From Chloroflexota bacterium (GTDB taxonomy: Bacteria > Chloroflexota > Anaerolineae > Caldilineales > Caldilineaceae), in assembly GCA_018969295.1 (NCBI GenBank), contig JAGWYN010000071.1, forward strand, positions 1-14,352: a stretch of DNA of 14,352 nucleotides, given 5' to 3'. A program made the position numbers and the translations under genes. Within the stretch, counting starts at the first letter, position 1. Each line of letters starts with the position of its first letter. Below the pieces are notes generated by a model. That model was not told where the DNA came from and searched no databases. It was given only the letters and a program-made list of their open reading frames with translations. Positions 1-6,665 of this stretch are shown here, piece after piece.

Positions 1-561
1 TTTCTGGCGGGCGGGGCATTTTTAGCGGCCATCGACAAGGTGTTGCCCCATCTGCATCTTGGGCTTCCCAAAGGTCAGGCAGAAGGCATCAAAACCCAGT
101 GGCAGCGCAGCATCCTGCTGGTGATGGCAATTACACTGCACAATCTGCCCGAGGGATTGGCGGTCGGCGTCGCCTTCGGTGCCATCGGCACCGAACACTC
201 GGTCTCCACGTTGGGGGCGGCCGTCGCCCTGGCGATCGGGATCGGGCTGCAAAATTTTCCTGAAGGGATGGCTGTCTCGATTCCGCTGCGTCGTGAAGGG
301 TTTCAACGCAGCGAGGCCTTCTGGGCAGGACAGGCCTCCGGCATTGTCGAGCCGATCGGGGGACTTCTCGGCGCGCTGGCCGTCCAGCTGGTCACCCCGA
401 TCCTGCCCTATGCCCTGGCCTTTGCAGCCGGGGCGATGATCTTTGTCGTGATCGAAGAACTGATCCCCGAGTCGCAGCAGGGGCACAACACCGACCTGGC
501 GACCGGTTTCACACTGTTTGGGTTTGTCGTCATGATGGTGATGGATGTGGCGTTGGGATAG
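1..561 (+). CDS. ZIP family divalent metal transporter (GufA-like), 5' end missing
   Basis: Membrane permease that would move divalent cations (Zn, Mn or Fe) into the cytoplasm. The frame is open from base 1, so the start lies upstream; a GTG at 40 is internal. The 186 visible residues contain the two metal-binding helix signatures of ZIP proteins: HNLPEGLAVGVAFG near codons 46-59 and QNFPEGMAVSIPL near codons 84-96, each with the His/Asn-x-Pro-Glu-Gly core. Two further hydrophobic segments follow, the last with VIEELIPES. The pattern of HNLPEG in one helix and QNFPEG in the next is that of the GufA branch. Metal specificity cannot be read from sequence. It lies on the same strand as the dehydrogenase fusion about 500 bp downstream and close to a Mn/Zn ABC operon, which suggests a metal-handling neighbourhood. 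Family assignment is firm; substrate is not. Confidence 0.92.
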   Translation, partial: FLAGGAFLAAIDKVLPHLHLGLPKGQAEGIKTQWQRSILLVMAITLHNLPEGLAVGVAFGAIGTEHSVSTLGAAVALAIGIGLQNFPEGMAVSIPLRREGFQRSEAFWAGQASGIVEPIGGLLGALAVQLVTPILPYALAFAAGAMIFVVIEELIPESQQGHNTDLATGFTLFGFVVMMVMDVALG

Positions 562-574
562 CAGCCAACGCCAC
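547..574 (+). terminator. Hairpin at end of ZIP gene, stop codon in loop
   Basis: Perfect 10-bp inverted repeat: GTGGCGTTGG at 547-556 pairs with CCAACGCCAC at 565-574, leaving an 8-nt loop. The TAG stop (559-561) sits in the loop. No T-run follows, so this is not a classic intrinsic terminator; it could still pause or terminate transcription or protect the mRNA 3' end. The same arrangement occurs at 12161-12186. Confidence 0.5.
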
Positions 575-756
575 GTGTGCACGATCCAGCAGCACATCCC
601 GGCCCACCCTCCTCCGCGCCAGCGACGCACGCGCCCTCCTGTGAACAACAAATCGAGCCCCGCTTTTGTCATTTTGCTGCACGCCACACAAAGGCAGCGC
701 AGGAAAACAATTTTTAACAGAGCGTTGACACTCCTTTAATGCCCAGCGGGTATCCT

Positions 757-890
757 GTAGCTGTCATTAGAAACCGAATGGGGAGCCGGATCTGGTGACA
801 ACTTTCCTCTCCTGACGACCTCTGCGGGAACCTCAATCTACCCTCCGGCGGAATCCAGCCTGTCCTTCATCAGGACAGGCTGGACTTTCC
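757..890 (+). ncRNA. Candidate small structured RNA or abandoned leader
   Basis: The segment lies between a possible promoter (TTGACA 725-730, TATCCT 751-756) and the strong hairpin at 854-884. GCCGGA at 785-790 can pair with TCCGGC at 844-849, closing a roughly 53-nt interior just before the terminal hairpin. I checked by eye for known classes (yybP-ykoY, cobalamin, T-box, SRP, 6S) and found no convincing match. Because the downstream gene appears to have its own promoter at 963-991, this could be a free-standing RNA of about 130 nt rather than a riboswitch leader. Speculative. Confidence 0.25.
854..884 (+). terminator. Strong hairpin, terminator-like
   Basis: Perfect stem: TCCAGCCTGTCCT at 854-866 pairs with AGGACAGGCTGGA at 872-884, a 13-bp helix with a 5-nt loop (867-871). 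It is followed by CTTTCCGTTGTCC, only weakly T-rich. It is the most stable simple hairpin in the window. It could terminate a short upstream RNA on the plus strand. On the minus strand it is followed by GATTCCGCC, with no T-run. Confidence 0.55.
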
Positions 891-962
891 GTTGTCCGGC
901 AGGTTTCTGGCAGGTTCAACGTGGCCAACAACGGCCCCTCTGGCAGCAAGCGTCGGTTTTGT

Positions 963-991
963 TTGTCTTCTCTTCATGTCGGGTGTATAGT
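963..991 (+). promoter_or_regulatory. Putative sigma-70 promoter of the dehydrogenase/SerK-like fusion
   Basis: TTGTCT (963-968), 17-bp spacer, TATAGT (986-991). Transcription would start near 998, downstream of the upstream in-frame start at 959, which supports the ATG at 1061 as the true start. A short palindrome, TAGTG-A-CACTA (988-998), overlaps the -10 and the start point and could be an operator half-site pair, though at 5 bp per arm it may be chance. Confidence 0.45.
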
Positions 992-1060
992 GACACTACA
1001 GTTCTGTTGGATTTCTGCCCGGTTTGCGTGTCTCACGGCCATCACCAGAAATTGGTCTTT

Positions 1061-2836
1061 ATGAATGCTGCTGCCTTTTCTGAAACGCGCCCGCGGGTGC
1101 TGGTTCTCGACCCGCTTCATCCCGACGGTGTTGCGTCTCTGCAGACCCTGGCAGAAGTCGACCTGTACGAGCCTACAGCCACCGCTCCTGTCGATTGGGT
1201 GCATCGTCTTGCACCCTACCAGGCGGTCGTCACACGCGGCCGCATCCCCATCACAGCCCAGATGATCGCAGCAGCGCCTCACCTGCGTGTCATTGCGCGC
1301 GCAGGTGCCAGCGCAGACAACATCGACATCCGTGCGGCAGAAGCAGTCGGCATTGAAGTCACTCCGCCGCCCGATGCGGCGGCGATTGCCGTCGCGGAGA
1401 TGACCCTGGCACTGCTTTTGGGTGTAGCCCGGCAGCTGGCCCAGGCCAATCAGAGCCTCAAAGCAGGGGAGTGGGAGCCGCAACGCTGGGAAGGGGTGGG
1501 TCTGGCGGGCAAGACGCTCGGCATCATCGGCCTGGGGCGGGTCGGGCGCGAAGTCGCTCGTCGCGCCCTGGCGCTGGGGCTGCGTGTGATCGTCAACCAA
1601 ACCCGTGCGACCGCCGAGCTGGCAGAAGAATGGCGGGTAGAACAGGTCAATCTGCGCGATTTGCTGCACCGCGCCGATTTTGTCTCGCTGCATGTGCCGC
1701 TGCGCCCTGCCAACCGCCACTTGATCGGCAGGGCTGAGCTGGCGCTGATGAAACCAGGAGCCTATCTGGTCAACACAGCCAACGGGGGCCTGATCGACGA
1801 GGCAGCCCTGCTGCAGGCCTTGGATGCTGGCCAGATCGCCGGCGCTGCGCTCGATGTGTTTGTCACGGACCCCCAGCCAGACCTGCGCCTGATCGGCCAC
1901 CCACGCGTGCTGGCTACCCCCCATATCGCTGGCAGCACCGAAGATGCCCGCCGGGCGGCTGCGCTCACTGCGGCAGAGCGGGTGCTGGCCGTGCTCGGAC
2001 GCCAGCGCCGTGCCGAGGCCCTCTCCTTGCGCCTTGTCCCCGCAGAACGGGTCTTTCCCCACGAACGCTTTCACCCAGCACGCGTCGAACGGCTGAAAGA
2101 ACGCTTTCAACAAGATGGCCGTCTGGTCAACCCGCCGATTGTCGCCGCCATGAGCGACAATCGCTACGTTGTGCTCGACGGCGCAACCCGCGTGACCGCC
2201 TTCCAGCAGCTTGGTATCCCCCACCTCATCGTTCAGGTCGTCGACCTGGAGCGAAGCAATGTCAAAATGAACACCTGGTTCCACGTCGCCCACGGCGGCC
2301 GCAACGAGAGCCTGATCCAGGTCATCGGCCGTGTCGATGGCCTCCAGCTAACCCCGATGCCGCTCGACCATCTCCCGCACGCCCTGTGGGAGCGCAGCGC
2401 GCTCGGCTATCTGGTCACCGCCGACCGCAGCGGCTACCTGCTCGAATTGGCCGACCACAACCACAGGGATTGGATCGACGTGCTGGTCGAACTGGTCGAC
2501 GCTTACGGGGCCTGGGGCGATGTAGGACGCACGCTCGAAACCGATCTGGACGCGCTCTCTGCGCAGTATCCCGACCTGGCCGGTCTGTTCGTCTATCCCC
2601 AATTTTCCCCAGATATCGTGGTCCAGGTCGCCGAGCGCAACCGGCTGCTGCCCGCCGGCATCACCCGGTTTCTGATTCCAGGGCGCGTCTTGCGGCTGAA
2701 TGCCCCGCTGGATCTGTTGACCGCATCCCTGTCGTTGAGTGACAAAGCAGACTGGCTGGACCGGCTGGTCGAAGAAAAATTGGCCCACCGTGGGGTGCGC
2801 TACTACGAGGAGCCTGTGATCCTGCTCGACGAATAA
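1061..2836 (+). CDS. D-2-hydroxyacid dehydrogenase / ParB-Srx (SerK/SbnI-like) fusion protein
   Basis: 591 aa from ATG 1061, chosen because the conserved fold begins at residue 11 and the putative promoter lies after the alternative start at 959. Residues about 11-320 form a D-isomer 2-hydroxyacid dehydrogenase resembling phosphoglycerate dehydrogenase: NAD-binding GLGRVG at 157-162 and the ATPHIAG His at 288. The usual catalytic Arg (NTARGG) is Asn241 and the Glu of the DVFxxEP motif is Asp270, so normal turnover is doubtful. There is no ACT domain. Residues about 322-591 match the ParB/sulfiredoxin fold of free serine kinases (SerK, SbnI): HE at 334-335, then PPIV and VLDGATR at 371-377, in place of DGHHR, and the conserved tail ITRFLIPGR near 534-542. 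SerK makes O-phosphoserine from free serine; PGDH starts serine synthesis from 3-phosphoglycerate. A serine-metabolism or regulatory role is inference. The 3' end overlaps the convergent permease gene. Confidence 0.85.
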   Translation: MNAAAFSETRPRVLVLDPLHPDGVASLQTLAEVDLYEPTATAPVDWVHRLAPYQAVVTRGRIPITAQMIAAAPHLRVIARAGASADNIDIRAAEAVGIEVTPPPDAAAIAVAEMTLALLLGVARQLAQANQSLKAGEWEPQRWEGVGLAGKTLGIIGLGRVGREVARRALALGLRVIVNQTRATAELAEEWRVEQVNLRDLLHRADFVSLHVPLRPANRHLIGRAELALMKPGAYLVNTANGGLIDEAALLQALDAGQIAGAALDVFVTDPQPDLRLIGHPRVLATPHIAGSTEDARRAAALTAAERVLAVLGRQRRAEALSLRLVPAERVFPHERFHPARVERLKERFQQDGRLVNPPIVAAMSDNRYVVLDGATRVTAFQQLGIPHLIVQVVDLERSNVKMNTWFHVAHGGRNESLIQVIGRVDGLQLTPMPLDHLPHALWERSALGYLVTADRSGYLLELADHNHRDWIDVLVELVDAYGAWGDVGRTLETDLDALSAQYPDLAGLFVYPQFSPDIVVQVAERNRLLPAGITRFLIPGRVLRLNAPLDLLTASLSLSDKADWLDRLVEEKLAHRGVRYYEEPVILLDE

Positions 2837-3912
2837 TCTGCCTGCTGCCGGCCCCGTTCGGTCAACACCAGCCCACCCGCTTGGTGCTGCACCAGCCCGT
2901 TCGCCTCGGCGCGCCGGAGCACCTGATGGGCAAATTTGGGCTCCCAGCGCAGACGCTCTGGCAACCTGTCGACCAGATTCGTCGAGCCCTCCTCTTCTGC
3001 CGAGCGGAGATGCAGGGCCAGCACCCTCTCTGCAACCTGCCAGCGCTGGCGCGCTCGCCGCCGGAGCAGGGCCACCAGCCCCCGTTCTGGGGCAGCAGCC
3101 CAGATCACACAGAACCAGACCCCTGCCATCAGCGCCATCGAGCCAGCGATATTGGTGTCCAGCCAGCGGGCCAGCCAGTACCCACTCAGCGCGCTGCCTG
3201 CGCCGATCCCCGCGCTGAGCAGAAGCATACGCTGCAGATCGTCGGTGAGCAGATGCGCGGCCGCCGGCGGGGTGACGATCAAGGCCACTACCAGCACCGC
3301 ACCGACCGAATCAAAGGCCCCGACGGCGGTGACCGCCACCAGAGCCATCAGCCCATAATGCAGCAGCGCCGGCGCAATGCCCAGCGTCGCAGCCAACACC
3401 GGGTCAAAGGTAGAGAGCTTCAATTCTTTGTAAAACAACCCGATACAGAGCAGATTGAGCAGCAAAACCCCTGCCAGCACGACCAGCGACTGCGGCAGAT
3501 CGAGCCCGAAGACGAGCACCCGCTCAAAAGGTGCCAGCGCCAGTTCGCCCATCAGCACGACATCGGCATCCAGATGTACGTTGCGCGCGTACAGGCCGAT
3601 CAACAGGACGGCCAGGCTGAACAAGGCAGGAAAGACCAAGGCGATGGCGGCATCTTCTGCGACCAGGCCACTCCGCTGCAAAGCCTCTACCAGACCGACA
3701 GTGGCTACCCCCATCAGCGCGGCACCCAGCAAAAGCCAGGGCGAATGCAGATCCTGCACGACAAAAAAGCTCAGGACAATCCCCAAAAGCACGGTATGGC
3801 TGATCGCATCGGCCATCAAAGCCATCCGGCGCAAGACCAGAAAGACCCCAACCAGTGCGCAGGCCACGGCGGCTGTCACCGCAATCAACTGAATTTCCAG
3901 CGAAGCACCCAT
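2803..3912 (-). CDS. Mn/Zn ABC transporter permease with C-terminal winged-helix domain (TroC/MntC/YtgC-like)
   Basis: 369-aa integral membrane subunit of the metal importer, last gene of the operon. Start ATG at 3912 is preceded by GAGAGGA at 7-nt spacing; a longer frame to 3996 adds only a non-conserved, gene-overlapping extension. Residues about 8-275 are the ABC-3 permease fold: ALMADAISHTVLLG near 31-44, LSTFDPVLAATLG near 166-178 and ALIVTPPAAAHL near 210-221, with about eight hydrophobic helices. After the last helix comes a basic linker (RRRARQR, 284-290) and a roughly 75-residue cytoplasmic winged-helix-like domain ending LVLTERGRQQA (348-358). Permease plus helix-turn-helix tails are known in Bacillus MntC-type proteins and in chlamydial YtgCR, where the tail is a metal-dependent repressor. 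Whether this tail binds DNA is unproven. The gene lies 34 bp after the preceding permease gene, and its 3' end overlaps the convergent fusion gene by 34 bp. Confidence 0.88.
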   Translation of the reverse strand: MGASLEIQLIAVTAAVACALVGVFLVLRRMALMADAISHTVLLGIVLSFFVVQDLHSPWLLLGAALMGVATVGLVEALQRSGLVAEDAAIALVFPALFSLAVLLIGLYARNVHLDADVVLMGELALAPFERVLVFGLDLPQSLVVLAGVLLLNLLCIGLFYKELKLSTFDPVLAATLGIAPALLHYGLMALVAVTAVGAFDSVGAVLVVALIVTPPAAAHLLTDDLQRMLLLSAGIGAGSALSGYWLARWLDTNIAGSMALMAGVWFCVIWAAAPERGLVALLRRRARQRWQVAERVLALHLRSAEEEGSTNLVDRLPERLRWEPKFAHQVLRRAEANGLVQHQAGGLVLTERGRQQADYSSSRITGSS

Positions 3913-3946
3913 TGTCCGATCCTCTCGATGCCCGGTCTGCCTGCCT

Positions 3947-4828
3947 TTACCGGAGACGGGCCTGTGCGGCCAGCCGGTCCAGCTGTCGCCAAACAAGGCC
4001 CCGTCTGGGCGCCAAGAGCAGGGAAAACAATACCAGGGTGCTGGCGCAGAGCACGATCAACGGCCCTGTGGCCAGCCCGGTCCAGAGCGCGCTGAGCAGG
4101 GTGCCAGAGACCCCTGCGACAGCGCCCAGGACGGCGGCCAGCAGCACCATGGCCCCGAGCCCGTCCACCCACTGGCGCGCCGCCGCTGCCGGTGCCACCA
4201 ACAGGGCGCTCATCAGCACCACACCGACCGACTGCAGCCCCAGAACAATGGCAGCCACCACCAGCAGCGTGAACCCGATGTCCAGCCGCTGCATCGGCCA
4301 CCCCAGGCTGGCCCCAAATGCCCGGTCAAAGCTGAGCAGCTGGAACTCTTTCCAGAAAAGCAGCAGCAGCACGCTGACCCCCAACGCCCCTGCCGCCAGG
4401 AGCACCACGTCGCGGCTCAGCAGCGTCGCTGCCTGGCCAAACAGAAAATGGTTGAGGCCAGCCTGGTAGGCGCCTGGCCGGTTCTGCACCAGATTGAGCA
4501 GCAGCACACCGCCCCCCAAAAACGTCGACAGGACGATCCCCAGGGCGCTGTCCTGCTTGACCCGGCTCCAGCGCGTGATGGCTATCCACAACAGCACCCC
4601 GGCGCCGCCCGCCAGTGCGGCCCCCCCCAGCAACAGGTATGGTTCGCGTTGGCCGGTCAGCAAAAAAGCCAGGACAACCCCGGGCAGTGTGGCGTGTGCG
4701 ATCGCGTCGCCGGCCATGCTCTGCCTGCGCAGAAACACAAAGGCCCCCAATGCCCCGCTCATTCCTCCCAGGAGCGCTGCCCCCAGCGCCACCGTGCGCA
4801 ACGTGTAATCCAACCAACCGTCGACCAT
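3947..4828 (-). CDS. Mn/Zn ABC transporter permease (ABC-3 family)
   Basis: 293-aa membrane permease that pairs with the second permease (2803-3912) to form the transport channel. Start ATG at 4828 has a strong GGAGAGG ribosome site upstream; the longer frame to 5011 would run into the ATPase gene and lacks family similarity. Family landmarks are GDAIAHATLPGV at about 40-51, FGQAATLLS near 130-138, LLSFDRAFGASLG at about 164-176, and VGVVLMSALLVAPAAAA at about 201-217, with eight or nine hydrophobic helices and a basic C terminus. There is no C-terminal domain. It lies 34 bp downstream of the ATPase gene, consistent with a single transcript. Assignment to the Mn/Zn/Fe ABC-3 family is firm; the metal is inferred from the binding protein. 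Confidence 0.92.
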   Translation of the reverse strand: MVDGWLDYTLRTVALGAALLGGMSGALGAFVFLRRQSMAGDAIAHATLPGVVLAFLLTGQREPYLLLGGAALAGGAGVLLWIAITRWSRVKQDSALGIVLSTFLGGGVLLLNLVQNRPGAYQAGLNHFLFGQAATLLSRDVVLLAAGALGVSVLLLLFWKEFQLLSFDRAFGASLGWPMQRLDIGFTLLVVAAIVLGLQSVGVVLMSALLVAPAAAARQWVDGLGAMVLLAAVLGAVAGVSGTLLSALWTGLATGPLIVLCASTLVLFSLLLAPRRGLVWRQLDRLAAQARLR

Positions 4829-4862
4829 ATGGCCCTCTCCGTTGTATGACCCGCAGCCATCC

Positions 4863-5660
4863 TCACCCGACCGCCGGCACCGTGACTGTTGTCGGCACAC
4901 GGCCAGGCAGACTTTCGTCGCCGATCCAGGCGGTGTGTCCGCCGAAGGTCTGGCGCAGGATCGACTCGTTGAAATTTTCTGCAACCGGCCCGCAGGCAAA
5001 CGAACGGACATTCAGCAACGTCACCCAGTCAAAATACTCGGGGACCGTCTGCAAGTCATGGTGTACGACCAGCACACACTTGCCGCGGGTGCGCAGCTCC
5101 CTGAATAGACCGACGATGGCCCGTTCGGTCGGCGCGTCCACCCCTTGAAAAGGCTCGTCCATCAGGTAGATATCAGCCTCTTGCATAAGTGCGCGCGCCA
5201 GGAAGACACGCTGCTGCTGTCCCCCAGAAAGCCGGCCGATCTGGCGGTGGGCGTAGTCTGCCATCCCCACCTGTTCTAACGCCCGCAAGGCCGCTGCCTG
5301 TTCAGATTTGCCGGGCCGACGCAGCCACCCCAGCCGCCCATAACAGCCCATCATCACCACATCCAACACACGGGTCGGGAAATCCCAGTCCACGCTGCCG
5401 CGCTGCGGCACATAGCCGACCCGCTGGCGCTGTTCTGCGTAGGGGCGGCCGTCGATTCGGATCTGGCCGGCGACGGTTGGCACCAACCCGAGGATCGCCT
5501 TGATCAACGTCGTTTTGCCGGCGCCATTGGGCCCGACCACTGCCATCAGCACCCCAGCTGGCATCTGGAGATCGACATCCCACAACACAGGCTTTTCTCC
5601 GTACATCACCGTCAAATCTGACACGGTCAACGCCGCAGGTCGCGTCTCATTGCTCGCCAT
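4863..5660 (-). CDS. Mn/Zn ABC transporter ATP-binding protein (TroB/MntB-like)
   Basis: 265-aa cytoplasmic ATPase powering the importer. Start ATG at 5660 is supported by AAGGAGT six nt upstream; an in-frame ATG at 5678 lies further into the preceding gene. Motifs in order: Walker A GPNGAGKTT (43-51), Q-loop PQR (85-87) followed by VDWDFPTRVLDVV, which is typical of Mn/Zn importers, signature LSGGQQQR (144-151), Walker B IYLMDEP (164-170), D-loop GVDAPTE, and H-loop His in VVHHD (200-201). All catalytic residues are intact. It overlaps the end of the binding-protein gene by 14 bp, suggesting translational coupling. The C-terminal 45 residues after FACGPVAENF are a usual extension for the family. 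Confidence 0.95.
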   Translation of the reverse strand: MASNETRPAALTVSDLTVMYGEKPVLWDVDLQMPAGVLMAVVGPNGAGKTTLIKAILGLVPTVAGQIRIDGRPYAEQRQRVGYVPQRGSVDWDFPTRVLDVVMMGCYGRLGWLRRPGKSEQAAALRALEQVGMADYAHRQIGRLSGGQQQRVFLARALMQEADIYLMDEPFQGVDAPTERAIVGLFRELRTRGKCVLVVHHDLQTVPEYFDWVTLLNVRSFACGPVAENFNESILRQTFGGHTAWIGDESLPGRVPTTVTVPAVG

Positions 5661-6606
5661 CTGCCGACTCCTTTCCAAGCAGCGCAGCTGCGATTGTATC
5701 GATGTTGTGCCGGATCAGCCCGACATAGGTTGCTCCGGCGCTGTTGGGGGCACCCAAGGCATCCGAATAGAGCTCGCCGCCTAATGCCACTTGATGGCCT
5801 CGGTCGCGCACAGCGGCCTGCACAGCTTCGACGGTGCGTACGGGCACCGAATTCTCCACAAAGATGGCAGGAATCTCTTTTTGCACAATCAAGTCCGCCA
5901 GCGCGCGCAGGTCGGCGGTTCCAGCCTCTGCCACTGTGCTGGTTCCTTGCAGCCCGTGCACCTCAAACCCGTAGGCGCGGCCGAAATAGCGGAAGGCATC
6001 GTGGGCCGTCACCAGAATTCGCTGCTGGGCTGGAATTGCAGCGGAGCGTTCCAGCACGTAGGCGTGCAGCGTAGTCAACTCAGCCTGATAGGCACTGGCA
6101 TTGGCGTGGTAGTCTGCGGCGTTGGCGGGGTCTGCCGCCGCCAGCTGGTCAGCAATCACCTCGACCACCTGCTGCCAGAGCGTCAGGTCGAACCAGAGAT
6201 GTGGGTCGAATTCGCCTTTCATCCCTGCGTCGAGCAGCAGGTCAGAATCCAGCTGTTCGGCGACCGCTACCGTGGGCTTGCGTTCGCCGAGGCGCTGCAG
6301 GACACTGGCCAGCTGTGCTTCAAGCAGCAGGCCGTTGTAAAAAATGAGATCTGCCTGCTGGAGCCGGGCGACATCCCCCTCGCTGGCACTGAAGAGGTGG
6401 GGGTCCACACCCGGCCCCATCAAGATATCCAGTTCGATCTGGTCACCCGCAACCTGTCTGACCGCATCGCCGATCAGCCCGGTGGTGGCAACCACCCGCA
6501 ATTTTCCGGTCTCTGCCTGTCTATCCCCCTGGCAACCAGCCAACAGCAGCAGAGCCAGCAACGCGCCCCCGATCCAGCCCCCCCTCCGTCGACATTTTTT
6601 GTTCAT
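5647..6606 (-). CDS. Metal-binding lipoprotein of Mn/Zn ABC importer (TroA/ZnuA/MntA family)
   Basis: 319-aa extracytoplasmic substrate-binding protein, first gene of the operon. The N terminus has KKCRRR, a hydrophobic stretch and lipobox LLAGC with Cys25 as the lipidation site, followed by a short linker and the cluster-9 fold (KLRVVATTGLIGD at 35-47). Probable metal ligands by family alignment are His70 (GVDPH), His136 (DPHLWFD), His202 (TAHDAF) and Asp282 (SDALG). His at the third site, as in TroA and ZnuA, differs from the Glu of strictly Mn-type PsaA/MntC proteins. The His/Asp-rich loop of many ZnuA proteins is absent, so a TroA-like Zn/Mn protein fits best. The start ATG has only a weak GGGA upstream. 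The promoter and operator just upstream indicate metal-controlled expression. Confidence 0.93.
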   Translation of the reverse strand: MNKKCRRRGGWIGGALLALLLLAGCQGDRQAETGKLRVVATTGLIGDAVRQVAGDQIELDILMGPGVDPHLFSASEGDVARLQQADLIFYNGLLLEAQLASVLQRLGERKPTVAVAEQLDSDLLLDAGMKGEFDPHLWFDLTLWQQVVEVIADQLAAADPANAADYHANASAYQAELTTLHAYVLERSAAIPAQQRILVTAHDAFRYFGRAYGFEVHGLQGTSTVAEAGTADLRALADLIVQKEIPAIFVENSVPVRTVEAVQAAVRDRGHQVALGGELYSDALGAPNSAGATYVGLIRHNIDTIAAALLGKESADGEQ

Positions 6607-6633
6607 ATTGTCCCGTGCATTATTTTGAAAAAA

Positions 6634-6665
6634 ATATTATTTTTAGCCAAAACTAAAAATAATAT
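6634..6665. promoter_or_regulatory. Perfect 13-bp inverted repeat, probable metalloregulator operator
   Basis: ATATTATTTTTAG (6634-6646) and CTAAAAATAATAT (6653-6665) are exact inverted repeats separated by the 6-bp spacer CCAAAA. The site overlaps the -10 box and likely transcription start of the metal operon (minus strand), a position suited to repression. The inner TTAG...CTAA half-sites recall DtxR/MntR-family operators. The binding regulator is not identified; candidates are a DtxR/MntR protein elsewhere or the winged-helix tail of the last operon gene. Confidence 0.75.

Larger units (their letters stand above)
575..1060. other. Long intergenic region without a protein gene
   Basis: About 490 bp lie between the ZIP gene and the dehydrogenase fusion. 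No reading frame here looks like a real protein. Contents: a TTGACA at 725-730 with a possible TATCCT at 751-756, whose 20-bp spacing is too long for a good sigma-70 promoter; a 13-bp-stem hairpin at 854-884; a GCCGGA/TCCGGC pairing (785-790 with 844-849); and a promoter for the downstream gene at 963-991. The rest shows nothing I can assign. Confidence 0.6.

Noticed and set aside
777..800. GGGGAG at 780-785 suggesting a yybP-ykoY (Mn) riboswitch near metal genes
   Set aside because: The other conserved parts of that class are not visible, and the following gene is not a Mn exporter or similar usual target.
959..1060. 34-residue N-terminal extension of the dehydrogenase fusion from an in-frame start at 959
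   Set aside because: The extension is Cys/Ser/Val-rich without family similarity, and the putative promoter (963-991) would start transcription after it.
974..2293. 439-residue open frame on the minus strand opposite the fusion gene
   Set aside because: It is a GC-rich antisense shadow: composition is Gln/Arg/Cys-rich with no domain motifs, and the plus strand clearly codes.
2881..4095. 404-residue plus-strand open frame opposite both permease genes
   Set aside because: It is a Gln/His/Arg-rich shadow with no motifs, while the minus strand encodes unmistakable permeases.
6634..6665. Palindrome interpreted as an intrinsic terminator
   Set aside because: It is almost entirely A/T, sits on the -10 box of a strong promoter and is followed by start codons on both sides, so an operator role fits better.
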